Source: Nevskia sp.
Lineage (GTDB): Bacteria > Pseudomonadota > Gammaproteobacteria > Nevskiales > Nevskiaceae
DNA: 44,018 bases
NCBI GenBank assembly: GCA_028291645.1
Contig: JAQGNU010000010.1
Coordinates: 1-44,018, forward strand
Reading direction: 5' to 3'
Shown: piece by piece, positions 8,906 through 18,800 of the stretch
Layout of the letters: each line of letters opens with the position of its first letter
How positions within the stretch are numbered: the stretch's first letter is position 1
The notes under the pieces: generated by a model
Told to the model about the DNA's origin: nothing
What the model saw: the letters and a program-made list of their open reading frames with translations, nothing else
Database searches by the model: none
Position numbers and translations under genes: made by a program

Positions 8906-10300
8906 ATGATTTTTTGCAGCAAGCATGTTGCTCCGTCGGCCTGGCTGTTCGCCGGCGCCTGTCTGCTCGGCGCCGGCACCGCCGGCGCTGCGGCGACCGA
9001 CGCCGACATCGCGCGGCTGGGCCAGGACCTGACACCGGTCGGCGCCGAGAAAGCCGGCAACAAGGACGGCAGCATTCCCGCCTGGAGCAATGCGCCGATG
9101 ACCGCGCCCGCCGGCTGGAAGCCGCTGCAGCCGCGGCCCGATCCGTTCAAGGCCGACAAGCCGCTGTATACGATCACTCCGGCCAACGTCGAGCAGTACC
9201 AGGCCAAGCTGTCCGCCGGCCAGGTCGAGCTGGTGAAGACGCTGAAGAATTACAAGATGGACGTCTACTCGACCAAGCGCGATTGCACCTACCCGGATCT
9301 GGTCTATCAGCGCACCAAGGAAAACGCCAAGATCGCCAAGCTCGGCGACGATGGCTTCGATCTCGGTGCGGCCACCGGCGCCGGCTTCCCATTCCCAATT
9401 CCGAAGAACGGCGTTGAGGCGATGTGGAACCACAAGCTGCGCTTCCAGGGCGAAGGCCGCATCGAGCCGAACGCGACGGTGCTGTCGCCGCAGCGCGGTG
9501 GCAAGGAACTGACGACGATCGAATACACCACCAGCTATCTGGTGCCGTTCCAGTCGCCGAGCACCAAGTCGATCGACGATGCCAAGGGTGTCGAGTTCTA
9601 CATCTACATCGACACCACCGCGCCGGCCGCGCTCGCCGGCACGCTGCAGATGGGCATCTACTACATGACGCACGTCAACGAAGGCTGGCAGTATTTCCCC
9701 GGCCAGCGCCGCGTGCGTCGTCTGTCGACCTATGCCTACGACGCGCCGCTGATCGGCCTCGAGAACACTTACTACGTCGACCAGGCCTGGATGTTCAACG
9801 GCACGCTCGATCGTTACGACTTCAAGCTGGTCGGCAAGCAGGAAATGCTGGTGCCGTACAACAGCTTCGCGCTGCGCGACAAGAGCCGCTTCAAGATCGA
9901 CACACTGTTCCAGCCGGACCATCTGAACCAGGACGCGCGCCGCTACGAGCTGCATCGCGTCTGGAAAGTCGAGGCCAACGTGCGGCCTGGGCAGCGCCAC
10001 TCCGCGCCGAAGCGCGTGTTTTATCTGGACGAAGACAGCTGGGCGATCCTGGTCGAAGATTTATACGACGCGCAGGGCAAGATGCAACGCGTGATGGAAG
10101 GCGCGATTTTTCCCGGCTGGGAACTCGGCGCCTGCATTGCCTCCGACATCTACAGCTACGACCTGCCGAGCGGCCGCTACTTCGGCGACAACGTCGTGCT
10201 CGGCGAATCGCAGGAAGGCGACTGGCTCGCCGCCAAGAATGGCAAGCTGAAGCCGGAGATGTTCACGGAAGACTATCTGCGCCGCGCCGGCGCGCGTTGA
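8906..10300 (+). CDS. DUF1329 family (LolB-like fold) periplasmic protein
   Basis: A 464-residue protein with a signal peptide ending around residue 26 (AGTAGA|AATDADI). ARLGQDLTPVGAEKAGNKDGSIPAW is the standard DUF1329 opening. Further family motifs are NVEQYQAKLSAGQVELVKTL, NAMWNHKLRF-type (here VEAMWNHKLRFQG), YYMTHVNEGWQYFPGQRRVRR, YDAPLIGLENTYYVDQAWMFNG and YLDEDSWAILVEDLYD. The fold is related to LolB, and the family is regularly encoded next to DUF1302. GGGAGCGGTAG serves as the ribosome site. It is the first gene of an apparent four-gene operon and is separated from DUF1302 by two hairpins. A role in moving lipids or hydrophobic substrates to or from the outer membrane is inferred from fold and context. 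Confidence 0.93.
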   Translation: MIFCSKHVAPSAWLFAGACLLGAGTAGAAATDADIARLGQDLTPVGAEKAGNKDGSIPAWSNAPMTAPAGWKPLQPRPDPFKADKPLYTITPANVEQYQAKLSAGQVELVKTLKNYKMDVYSTKRDCTYPDLVYQRTKENAKIAKLGDDGFDLGAATGAGFPFPIPKNGVEAMWNHKLRFQGEGRIEPNATVLSPQRGGKELTTIEYTTSYLVPFQSPSTKSIDDAKGVEFYIYIDTTAPAALAGTLQMGIYYMTHVNEGWQYFPGQRRVRRLSTYAYDAPLIGLENTYYVDQAWMFNGTLDRYDFKLVGKQEMLVPYNSFALRDKSRFKIDTLFQPDHLNQDARRYELHRVWKVEANVRPGQRHSAPKRVFYLDEDSWAILVEDLYDAQGKMQRVMEGAIFPGWELGACIASDIYSYDLPSGRYFGDNVVLGESQEGDWLAAKNGKLKPEMFTEDYLRRAGAR

Positions 10301-10336
10301 TCGCCAGGTTGCACGCGGGGGCGTGCGGCGATCAAC
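10296..10336 (+). promoter_or_regulatory. Long hairpin overlapping the DUF1329 stop codon
   Basis: GTTGATCGCC (10296-10305) pairs perfectly with GGCGATCAAC (10327-10336). Inside, GCACGC (10311-10316) pairs with GCGTGC (10321-10326) around a GGGG loop; the only interruption is AGGTT at 10306-10310. The TGA stop lies in the left arm. There is no T-run, so this looks like an mRNA-stability or partial-attenuation element setting the DUF1329:DUF1302 ratio rather than a terminator. Confidence 0.7.
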
Positions 10337-10340
10337 CAGG

Positions 10341-10366
10341 GCCTGACCGCAATGACGCGGCCAGGC
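10341..10366 (+). promoter_or_regulatory. Second intergenic hairpin before DUF1302
   Basis: GCCTG-A-CCGC (10341-10350) pairs with GCGG-C-CAGGC (10357-10366) around the loop AATGAC, with one A/C mismatch. It ends about ten bases before the DUF1302 ribosome site (GAAGGGAG), so it could shield or pace initiation. It stands directly after the longer hairpin at 10296-10336. Confidence 0.5.
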
Positions 10367-10387
10367 GCCAACTGAAGGGAGTGGCCG

Positions 10388-12349
10388 ATGCATCAGGAGT
10401 TCGCGAAACAATCTGCAAAACTGCGACGCCGTAACGGCGTGCGCGTATTTGCAGCTGCTGTTTTTCTTGCGGCCGCACTGCTGCCAGTGAATTCCGCCCT
10501 CGCCTTCAAGTTCGATTTCGGCGACGGCTTCCAGGGCAGCTTCGATTCGACCGTTTCCTACGGCCTGCAGATGCGCATGCAGGCACAGAGCTGCGCGCTG
10601 ATCGGCCGCGACGAAGGCGGCTGCGCTGCGCTGTCTGCGGAATTGCCGGAAGCCACGCAGGATTCCTACTTCATCAATGCCGATAACGGCGATCTGAACT
10701 ACAAGAAGCACGACCTCACCTCGATGGTCGTCAAGGGCACGCACGAGCTGCAGATGAAGGCGCCGGATGGCTGGAGCTTCTTCGGCCGCGTGTCCGAACT
10801 GTACGATTTCCGCATCGGCGAGACCGAGCGCACGCCGCTGGCCTCGGATGCACGGCGCTTCTCGGTCTACAACTTCCAGCCGCTCGACGCCTACGTCAAC
10901 AAGGATCTCGATTTCCTCGGCCGCACCGCGCGCATCCGTGTCGGCGAGCAGGTGCTGAGCTGGGGCGAAGACATCTTCATTCTCGGCGGCATCAACTCGA
11001 TCAATGCCTACGACGTACGCCGCTACCACGTCGCCGGCGCGCAGGTGAAGGAAGTCCTGCGGCCGGCGCCGATGTTTACGCTCAACACCGACGTGCTGCC
11101 CGGCATCGGCTTCGAAGGTTATTACCAGTGGCATTGGAACTCGTTCCAGCTCGATCCGACCGGCACCTATTTCTCCAGCGCCGATCCGGTCGGCAAGGGC
11201 AATGACAAGGCGATCTTCATTCCGACCAGTGCAATCAATGCCGGGCTCGCGGCGAATCCCGTCGCCGCGCTGCTGCTGCGCACCGGGCTGATCCAGACGG
11301 CGCCGAGCGGCACCGTCGGCGATCCGGGCGCCACCGGCTTGAGCACCGCGCAATCGCAGGATCCCGCCTTCGTCGGACCGCGGCTGGTCAAGGGCATTTC
11401 CACCGGCAACATCGTTTCGACCGCGCTCGCGCGCGTACTGGTCAGCACCGCACTGAATACCGGCAGCGCGATTCCGCTGGTGTCGGACAAGGGTGCGAGC
11501 AATCACGGCCAGTACGGTGCTTCGCTGCGCTTTCATCCGGATTGGGTCGACGCCGATTTCGCGCTGTACTACGAGCATTACAACTCGAAGATTCCGTTCA
11601 TCACCTACACCGTCGATCCGGCGTATGCGACGAACAATCCGGTTTCCGCCGCGTACAAGATCGAATATCCGAACCGGCGCCAGCTGTACGGCGTTTCCTA
11701 CAGCACCAATGCCGGACCCTGGGCACTCGGCGGCGAAGTCTCGTGGCGGCCGAACGATGCGGTGGCGATCGATACCTCGGTGCCGACCGACGCCGGCAAG
11801 AAACCTGAATACGCCTGCCTCAACGGCGGTGGCGAAGCCGCCGGCAAGATCTGCAAAGGCTGGGTCGATCGCGCCAAGTACCAGTTCCAGCAATCAGCTT
11901 TGCAGATCCTGACGCCGAACGAAGGCCTTGGCGCGTTCCTGCTGCCGACGCTCGGCGCCAGCGAAGGCTATTTCCTCGGCGAACTCGGCGGCACCTACTA
12001 CCCCGGCCTGCATCCGCTCGACGGGACGCCGTGGTCGCTGCCGGCGTATTCGCTGCCGGACAAGTTCTCCGGCGGCTACGTGTTCGAAACGCAGGTGAGC
12101 TACCCCAACGCGTTCAATCTCGGCTTCGACTGGCTGCCGCAGATCGACTGGTCGCACGGCGTGATCGGCAACTCGCCGAACGCAATTCCCTGGCAGGCCG
12201 GCGCCAAGGCAGCGACTTTCACGCTCAACTTCAATCGCCACAACAAGATCACGTCGGCAGTTGCCTATAGCTGGTTCTGGGGCGGCGGCACCAAGAATCA
12301 GACCAGCGATCGCGATTACATGAGCTTTACGGTCGCGTACAATTTCTGA
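10388..12349 (+). CDS. DUF1302 family outer-membrane beta-barrel protein
   Basis: 653 residues. The long signal peptide ends near residue 39 (VNSALA|FKFDFG), followed by the family opening FDFGDGFQGSFDSTVSYGLQMR. Later motifs include DNGDLNYKKHDLTSMVVKGTHEL, RVGEQVLSWGEDIFILGGINSINA, NTDVLPGIGFEGYYQWHW and ASLRFHPDWVDADFALYYEHYNSK. The C-terminus MSFTVAYNF has the terminal Phe of barrel proteins inserted by the Bam complex. In this family the barrel is encoded with DUF1329 and often an RND exporter. I infer an outer-membrane pore or docking site for a hydrophobic compound. GAAGGGAG eight to ten bases upstream supports the ATG at 10388. Confidence 0.92.
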   Translation: MHQEFAKQSAKLRRRNGVRVFAAAVFLAAALLPVNSALAFKFDFGDGFQGSFDSTVSYGLQMRMQAQSCALIGRDEGGCAALSAELPEATQDSYFINADNGDLNYKKHDLTSMVVKGTHELQMKAPDGWSFFGRVSELYDFRIGETERTPLASDARRFSVYNFQPLDAYVNKDLDFLGRTARIRVGEQVLSWGEDIFILGGINSINAYDVRRYHVAGAQVKEVLRPAPMFTLNTDVLPGIGFEGYYQWHWNSFQLDPTGTYFSSADPVGKGNDKAIFIPTSAINAGLAANPVAALLLRTGLIQTAPSGTVGDPGATGLSTAQSQDPAFVGPRLVKGISTGNIVSTALARVLVSTALNTGSAIPLVSDKGASNHGQYGASLRFHPDWVDADFALYYEHYNSKIPFITYTVDPAYATNNPVSAAYKIEYPNRRQLYGVSYSTNAGPWALGGEVSWRPNDAVAIDTSVPTDAGKKPEYACLNGGGEAAGKICKGWVDRAKYQFQQSALQILTPNEGLGAFLLPTLGASEGYFLGELGGTYYPGLHPLDGTPWSLPAYSLPDKFSGGYVFETQVSYPNAFNLGFDWLPQIDWSHGVIGNSPNAIPWQAGAKAATFTLNFNRHNKITSAVAYSWFWGGGTKNQTSDRDYMSFTVAYNF

Positions 12350-12376
12350 TGCTGCATTCACGGATTTGATGCACGC

Positions 12377-14755
12377 GTGCTGAACCGCTTAATCAGTCGT
12401 CTCGAAGACTTCCTGTTCGCACGCCGCGGCGCAGCGCTCGCCGTGCTCGGCATCATCACTGTGTTCATGGGCTGGCAGGCGTCGCAGCTGCGCATGTCGG
12501 CCGGCTTCGAGAAGTTGCTGCCGAGCAATCACGAGTACATCAAGACTTTCACGCAGTATCGCGATCAGCTGTACGACGCCAACCGGCTGGCGATCGTCGT
12601 GCATCCGCGCAAGGGCGACGTGTGGACACCGCAGTCGCTGAAAACCTTGCTCGACGTGACGCAAGCGGTGACTTTCCTGCCGGGCATCAATCGCGGCAGC
12701 GTGATCTCGCTGTGGACGCCCAATGTATTTCTCAACCAGATCACCGAGGAAGGCTTCAAATCCGATCCGCTGATTCCCGGCACGATCACGCCGGATGCAT
12801 TGACGCCAGAGGTGATCGGCCAGATTCGCGATCGCGTCGTCGAGGGCGGTTATCTCGGCCAACTCGTCGCCAAGGACAGCTCCGGCGCGATGGTGGTCGC
12901 CGATGTGATGGACGTCGATCCGCGCAGCGGCGAGCCGCTCGACTACATCGCGTTCGGCCACGCGCTCGAACAGCAGCTGCGCATGAAGTTCGAAGGCAAG
13001 CCGGGCGACGCGAACGGCGCCGACATCCAGATCATCGGCTTCGCCAAGGAGATTGCCGACATCGCCGACGGGGCGGCGGGCGTCGTATTTTTCTGCGCGA
13101 TCGCGATGCTGCTGACGATCCTCGCGGTGTACTGGTACTGCCGCTCGTGGCGCCTGACCTTGCAGAAGATCGGCTGCTCGCTGACTTCGCTGGTGTGGCA
13201 GTTCGGTACGCTGAAGCTGCTCGGCATCGGGCTCGATCCGCTGGCGGTGCTGGTGCCGTTCCTGGTGTTCGCGATCGGCGTGTCGCACGGCGTGCAGCAG
13301 ATCAATTTCATGATCCGCGAAATCGCCGGTGGTGCCGACACCTACACCGCCGCGCGCCGCAGCTTCCGTGGGCTGTTGATCCCTGGCGTTCTCGCGCTGG
13401 CGACCGCGTTCGTCAGCTTCATCACGATGACGCTGGTGCCGATTCCGATGATCCGCGACCTGGCGATCACCGCGTCGATCGGCGTGTCGTTCAAGATCAT
13501 CACCAACCTGGTGATGCTGCCGCTGGCGGCGTCGTATTCGACGTTTACGCCGGAATGGGCGCAGCGCTGCCTCGCGCGCCGCGAACAGCGCAGCGGCTGG
13601 ATGAGCCGCATCGCACGACTGGGCGAACCGCGCAATGCGGTGATCGTCTGCAGCCTCACGCTGATCGTGTTCGTCGCCGCATTCGCGATGTCGCGCGGCC
13701 GCGTGATCGGCAGTCTGCAACCCGGCTCGCCCGAACTACGTGCGGACGCGCGCTACAACCGCGACGCGCTGGCGATCGCCGACAAGTTCGACGTCGGCCT
13801 CGACTGGATCACGGTGGTCGCGGAAAATCCGCCGAATTCCTGCAGCAATCCGGAAGTGATCAAGTACCTTGATCAATTTGACTGGGAGATGAGCAACGTC
13901 GCCGGCGTGGTGTCGGTGGCATCGGTGGCGACACTGACCAAGCTCTACAACGCCGGACTCAACGAAGGCATTCCGAAGATGGCGGCGGTGCCGCGCGACG
14001 GCAAGACGCTGGACTTCGACATCGCGCAGATGCAGGAAGCCAAGGGCATCAAGAGCAGCGACTGCGGCTGGCTCGCAATCAACATCTACCTGAGCGATCA
14101 CCAAGCGACGACGATCCAGCGTGTGGTCAACGCAGTGAAAGCCTTCCGCACGCGCGAACCGATGGCCGGCGTGAGCTTGCGTCTCGCCAGCGGCAATGCC
14201 GGTGTCGAAGCGGCGACCGACGAAGTGCTGGCCGCGCAGGAACTGCCGATGATGCTGTACGTCTACGCCGCGATCCTGCTGCTGGTGTTCGCAGCCTACC
14301 GCGACTGGCGCGCAATGCTGGCCTGTTGCCTGCCGCTGACGGTGTCGACCTTCATCGGCTATGCGTTCATGAAGTGGCTGTCGATCGGACTCACCGTCGC
14401 GACCTTGCCGGTGATGGTGCTGGCGGTCGGCGTCGGCGTCGACTACGCGTTCTACATCTACAACCGCCTGCAGATGCACCTGGCGCTGGGCGAGAACATC
14501 GTCGATGCATTCGAGCATGCGCTGACCGAAACCGGCGTCGCCACCGTATTCACCGCGCTGACCTTGTCGGTCGGCGTCGCCACCTGGAGTTTCTCCGCAC
14601 TGAAATTCCAGGCCGACATGGGCAAGCTGCTGACCTTCATGTTCATGGTCAACATGATCATGGCGATCACCGCGCTACCGGCGTTCGCAGTGGTGCTGGA
14701 GAAATTGTTTCCGCGCCGCGGGCCGGTGCGGATGCCGGGGTTGTCGCATGATTAG
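12377..14755 (+). CDS. MMPL/HpnN-type RND superfamily transporter
   Basis: A 792-residue inner-membrane protein of the 'predicted exporter of the RND superfamily' type. A first membrane helix (AALAVLGIITVFMGW, ~20-35) is followed by a periplasmic domain, then a cluster of helices (about 235-400, e.g. AAGVVFFCAIAMLLTILAVYW and PLAVLVPFLVFAIGVSHG). A second periplasmic domain and a second cluster (about 630-785, e.g. LPVMVLAVGVGVDYAFYIYNRL) complete the duplicated RND layout. The GVSHGVQQIN and GVGVDYAFYIYN segments are the counterpart motifs of helix 4 and helix 10. The start is a GTG at 12377; the nearby ATG at 12369 runs into a stop. It overlaps the next gene by eight bases. Likely role: proton-driven movement of a lipid or steroid-like substrate. 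Confidence 0.9.
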   Translation: MLNRLISRLEDFLFARRGAALAVLGIITVFMGWQASQLRMSAGFEKLLPSNHEYIKTFTQYRDQLYDANRLAIVVHPRKGDVWTPQSLKTLLDVTQAVTFLPGINRGSVISLWTPNVFLNQITEEGFKSDPLIPGTITPDALTPEVIGQIRDRVVEGGYLGQLVAKDSSGAMVVADVMDVDPRSGEPLDYIAFGHALEQQLRMKFEGKPGDANGADIQIIGFAKEIADIADGAAGVVFFCAIAMLLTILAVYWYCRSWRLTLQKIGCSLTSLVWQFGTLKLLGIGLDPLAVLVPFLVFAIGVSHGVQQINFMIREIAGGADTYTAARRSFRGLLIPGVLALATAFVSFITMTLVPIPMIRDLAITASIGVSFKIITNLVMLPLAASYSTFTPEWAQRCLARREQRSGWMSRIARLGEPRNAVIVCSLTLIVFVAAFAMSRGRVIGSLQPGSPELRADARYNRDALAIADKFDVGLDWITVVAENPPNSCSNPEVIKYLDQFDWEMSNVAGVVSVASVATLTKLYNAGLNEGIPKMAAVPRDGKTLDFDIAQMQEAKGIKSSDCGWLAINIYLSDHQATTIQRVVNAVKAFRTREPMAGVSLRLASGNAGVEAATDEVLAAQELPMMLYVYAAILLLVFAAYRDWRAMLACCLPLTVSTFIGYAFMKWLSIGLTVATLPVMVLAVGVGVDYAFYIYNRLQMHLALGENIVDAFEHALTETGVATVFTALTLSVGVATWSFSALKFQADMGKLLTFMFMVNMIMAITALPAFAVVLEKLFPRRGPVRMPGLSHD

Positions 14756-15737
14756 AACCGGCCTGCTGTCGCGTACCGCCGTCGCCGCGTTGCTGATGTC
14801 TTCACTGGCACTGGCGCAGGACCCGGCGCCGGCAAGCGCGACGGCGCCGAACTCGTCTTCTGTGCAGAAGCTCGCCGTTGTAGTCCGCCGCCCGGCCAGC
14901 ACGCCGATGCTCGCTGCGGCAATTGCCGGCACGCGCATTGTCGCCGTCGGCGATCACGGCGTGATCATCCTGTCCGACGACAACGGCAAGACGTTCCGCC
15001 AAGCGCGTGCGGTGCCGACACGTTCGCTGCTGACAAGCTTGAGCTTTGTCGATGCACAACACGGCTGGGCCGCCGGCCATGACGGTCTGATTCTGATGAC
15101 GCAGGACGGCGGCGACAGCTGGACGCTGCAGCACGAAGATCTCGATGGCGACAAGCCGCTGTTCGCGATTCACTTCCACGATGCAGAGCACGGCATCGCC
15201 GTCGGCCTGTTCAACGCCGCATTGCGCACCGAAGACGGCGGCGCGCATTGGTCGTCGTTTGAATTGAAGCCGGGCGCGTCCGAGGACAGGCATCTGTACG
15301 GCATCTTCACCGGCCGCGGTAACACGCTGTTCATCGCGGCCGAAGGCGGCACGATCTATCGTTCGCTCGATGCCGGTGCCCACTGGGACGAAGTGCAGAC
15401 ACGCAACCCCGGTTCGTTCTGGGCGGGCCTGGCGCTGAACAGCGGCGCGCTGCTGGCGGTCGGCCAGCGCGGTCACGTCTTTGTCAGTCGTGATAATGGC
15501 AGCAGCTGGAACGAAGTGGCGTCGCAGACCGATCAGTCGCTGACCGGCGCGCTGCAACTGGCCGACGGCAGCGTCCTCGTCACCGGTCTGGCCGGCGTCA
15601 CGCTGCATAGCGGCGACGACGGCCAGACGTTCACAGCCGCCGCACGCAGCGACCGCACGCCGTTGACCGTGGCGCTGCCGAATGGCGCCGGTGGCGCGCT
15701 GCTGTTGGGCGGCAACGGCATCGTCGACGCACGTTAG
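14748..15737 (+). CDS. YCF48-like secreted beta-propeller protein
   Basis: 329 residues with a signal peptide (LLMSSLALAQ|DPAPA). The mature protein is a chain of YCF48/BNR blades: IVAVGDHGVIILSDDNGKTFRQ, GWAAGHDGLILMTQDGGDSWTLQ, GIAVGLFNAALRTEDGGAHWSS, LFIAAEGGTIYRSLDAGAHWDE, LLAVGQRGHVFVSRDNGSSWNE and VTGLAGVTLHSGDDGQTFTAA. The start codon lies inside the RND gene (ATGATTAG overlap), so production of the two is coupled. YCF48 proteins are assembly or stability factors in photosystem II; here the propeller probably scaffolds the RND/DUF1302 complex (inference). Confidence 0.9.
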   Translation: MIRTGLLSRTAVAALLMSSLALAQDPAPASATAPNSSSVQKLAVVVRRPASTPMLAAAIAGTRIVAVGDHGVIILSDDNGKTFRQARAVPTRSLLTSLSFVDAQHGWAAGHDGLILMTQDGGDSWTLQHEDLDGDKPLFAIHFHDAEHGIAVGLFNAALRTEDGGAHWSSFELKPGASEDRHLYGIFTGRGNTLFIAAEGGTIYRSLDAGAHWDEVQTRNPGSFWAGLALNSGALLAVGQRGHVFVSRDNGSSWNEVASQTDQSLTGALQLADGSVLVTGLAGVTLHSGDDGQTFTAAARSDRTPLTVALPNGAGGALLLGGNGIVDAR

Positions 15738-15759
15738 CCGGGCAAAGCTTTACAAATAG

Positions 15760-15802
15760 GGGCGCAGCGGCTGGCGCCTAGTGTCAAGGCACCGCAGCGC
15801 CC
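15760..15802. terminator. Possible factor-independent stem after the YCF48-like gene
   Basis: GGGCGCAGCGG (15760-15770) and CCGCAGCGCCC (15792-15802) can pair at 10 of 11 positions around a 21-base loop, 20-odd bases beyond the stop. There is no T-run, so it may be a weak terminator or only a stable 3' end. Confidence 0.35.
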
Positions 15803-15889
15803 GCTCTCGATAATGCTGCGAGCTGCGGTCGACAGCACCAGGGCTAGAATCAGTACATAACAAGCCGCCGAGCGGCGTGGGAGAGGACG

Positions 15890-18800
15890 ATGCAGGGGAT
15901 AGCGAGCTACGGCTGCAGCAGCAACACGCGTCGCATCGTCGGCCTCGGCATGAGTGCCCTGCTCGGTGGCGCCCTGCTCGGCCTCGCCGCCTGCGGCAGC
16001 AGTTCGGTGCCGGCGCAGGGTTCCGGGAATGGCGGCGGCGGCGACAGCGGCGGCTCTTCCGGCGGCAGTGTCAATGTCGGCGACGGCACCAGCATCTACC
16101 TGAATGTGCTGCCGCCCGGCAGCAACGGCAACTCGGCTGGTGGCATCGGCCTGCCGCTGCAGGGTGTGCCGGCGCTGTATCCGGCCAACTTCACCGATCA
16201 GGCCACGCTCTATGGTGATCTGAGCTACGCACAGCGTGGACTTACCACGACGCCGTGCACGCCGCCGACTGAGCTGGCACAGCATGTCGCCTCTTCGACC
16301 TCGGCCTGCAACTACTTCAAGCACGAAGGTCTGACACCGGACACGGTGGTCTCGACCGAAACGCTCGCCACGCCTTACGGCGGCAGCGTGACGATCCAGC
16401 GCGATGGCTGGGGCGTGCCTTTCGTCACCTCGTCCAATCGTCGCGATGCGATGTATGGCTTCGGTTATGCGGAAGCCGAAGATCGCCTGTGGCTGCTGGA
16501 CGTATTGCGCAACGTCGGCCGCGGCCAGACTTCCAAATTCCTTGGGCCCGCGCCGTTCATCTATCAGCTCGATGCGGGTCTGTCGGTGACGGCCGGCTAC
16601 AGCGAAGACGAGCTGACCGCGATCGTCGAGCAGACCGCGTCGAAGTTCGGCGATCTTGGTCCGCTGCTGTTGTCGGATGTCGATGCCGATGTCGCCGGCA
16701 TCAACGGCTACATCGCCAGCCTCACCGGCAAGAACGTCGGCAAGATTCCGCCGGAATACGCGATTCTGAAACAAGGCGGCTTTCCCACTGCAGCGTTCAA
16801 CCGCAACGACATCGTCGCTTCGGCGATTCTGGTGCAGTCGCTGTTCGCGGTCGGTGGCGGCAGCGAGAACGTCAACGAACTGCTGTTGCAGCAGATCGAT
16901 CCGAGCTTCGGCGCCGGGTCTGCTTCTGTTCCCGTAGCGGCCTGCAAGTTCTGGCGCGATATCCGCCACGCCAACGATCCGCAGGCCACGCGCACGATCG
17001 ACGATGCCTCGTTCAAGCAATCGCCGGCCGTGCTCGACGAAAGCTGCCCGCAGAACCTGCCGGCCGGCACCGCGATCTGGGACAACGGCAGCTATCAAAC
17101 TTTCTCGACTTACGATGCCGGCGGCGTCAGCCAGAACGGTCCGCCGTCGCAGGATCCGGAAGTGGTCAATCCCGGTAATGGCAGTCAGGCACGCGCCAAG
17201 CCTGCGCCCGTTTCGCCGCTGCTGACGAGCGCGCCAAAAAACGGCAAGACCGAATCGGTGAAGGCTGCCTTCGCATCGCTGCGCCGGGCCTTCGCGGCGG
17301 TGCCAACGAAAGCCGCGGCGACGCAGGCTTCGACCAAAGCGCGGCGTCCGGTGATCGGCACCAATCCCTACGACCTGCTGCGCAAGGCGCTGCAGGCCGG
17401 CGGCATGGGCGTGCCGCACAGCATGTCGAACTGGCAGGCGGTGAATGCCGATCGCACGGTCGACGGTCATCCGATCGGCATCATGGGTCCGCAGGCGAGC
17501 TACTTCGATCCGGAACTGGAATGGGAAGTCTCGATTCACTCCACCGGCGGCAGTGCACTCGATTTCAATTCGCGCGGCATCGTCATCGGCAACCTGCCCT
17601 ATGTATTGATCGGCCGTGGCGTCGACTACGCCTGGAGCGCGACCTCGGGCGATTCCGATCTGGTCGATACGCGCGTGTCGAAGATGTGCAACCTCAATGG
17701 CTCCAAACCTTCACGCGACGACGCCGACGGTGACGGCTTCCCCGATGCCGACGGTTATCTGTACGACCTCAACGACGGCAAGGGTGCGCAGTGCCGGCGC
17801 TTCTACAAGCGCCTCGACCAGTGGACCGCGACGCCGACGCTGGCTTCGACCGTCGGCCTCGGTGGTCCGCTGGTACCGAAGCAGATCAAGCGCCACATCC
17901 TGCGCACGCATTACGGCCCGGTGTTCGCCACCGCCACCGTCAACGGTGAACCGGTGGTGATCTCGACACAGCGCTCGACCTTCTTTAGCGAATTGGATAC
18001 CGCGGCACCGTTCGCATTGGCATCGACGTCGATGATCCATGGTGCTTCGTCATTCCAGCATCTGTTCAACGGCGTCACCGGCACGTTCAACTGGCTCTAT
18101 GTCGACAAGAAGGATGTCGGCTACGTGCAGAGCGGCCTGCTACCGATCCGCGATTCCGCACAGTTGCCGGATCTGCCGGTGTGGGGCGACGGTCGTTTCG
18201 AATGGGCTTCCGATCGCAGCCTGCCGCGCGATTTCTTCCTGCAATACGGCGGCGATGTCTCGTTCCCCGGCCGTACCGTGCCAGTCGCCACCAACGGCGG
18301 CGCTTTGAACGGCGGCTATTTCGAGTTCAAGAACTTCCTGCCGTACGCTTCGCATCCGCAGGCTGTGAATCCTTCGAAAGGCTACATCCTGAGTTGGAAC
18401 AACCTGCCGAGCAAAGGCTGGTGGGCGGCGGACAACCGCGCCAACATGGGGCCGATCCATCGCGTCGACGCGCTCGACAAGCGTTACCAGGCGTTCACCG
18501 CCACCGGCAAGAAGTTCGATTTCGCCAACGTCATCGAGATCAACGCCGATGCGGCGCACGTCGATCTGCGCGGCCAGGAAGTGCTGCCGCTGCTGCTGCA
18601 ACTGATGCAGAAGAACACGCTCAACAGTGATCAGCAGCAGATCGTCACGCTGATGCAAGCCTGGCTCGCCGACGGTTCGAACCAGTGGATCAACGGCACG
18701 CCCGGCCTCGGCGCCTGGCGCCGCGATCGCGACAAAGACGGCAAGTACGACTATCGCGCGCAAGTCGTGCTGATGGACGCCTGGTACACCCATCTGATGG

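Noticed and set aside
10061-11893. Long minus-strand open frame opposite DUF1329/DUF1302
   Set aside because: It is an antisense shadow of high-GC codon bias: no family motif, rich in Arg/Ala/Val-type runs, no ribosome site, and both genes on the other strand are well supported. The same applies to the frames opposite the acylase (15734-17539), fadH (30571-32379) and others.
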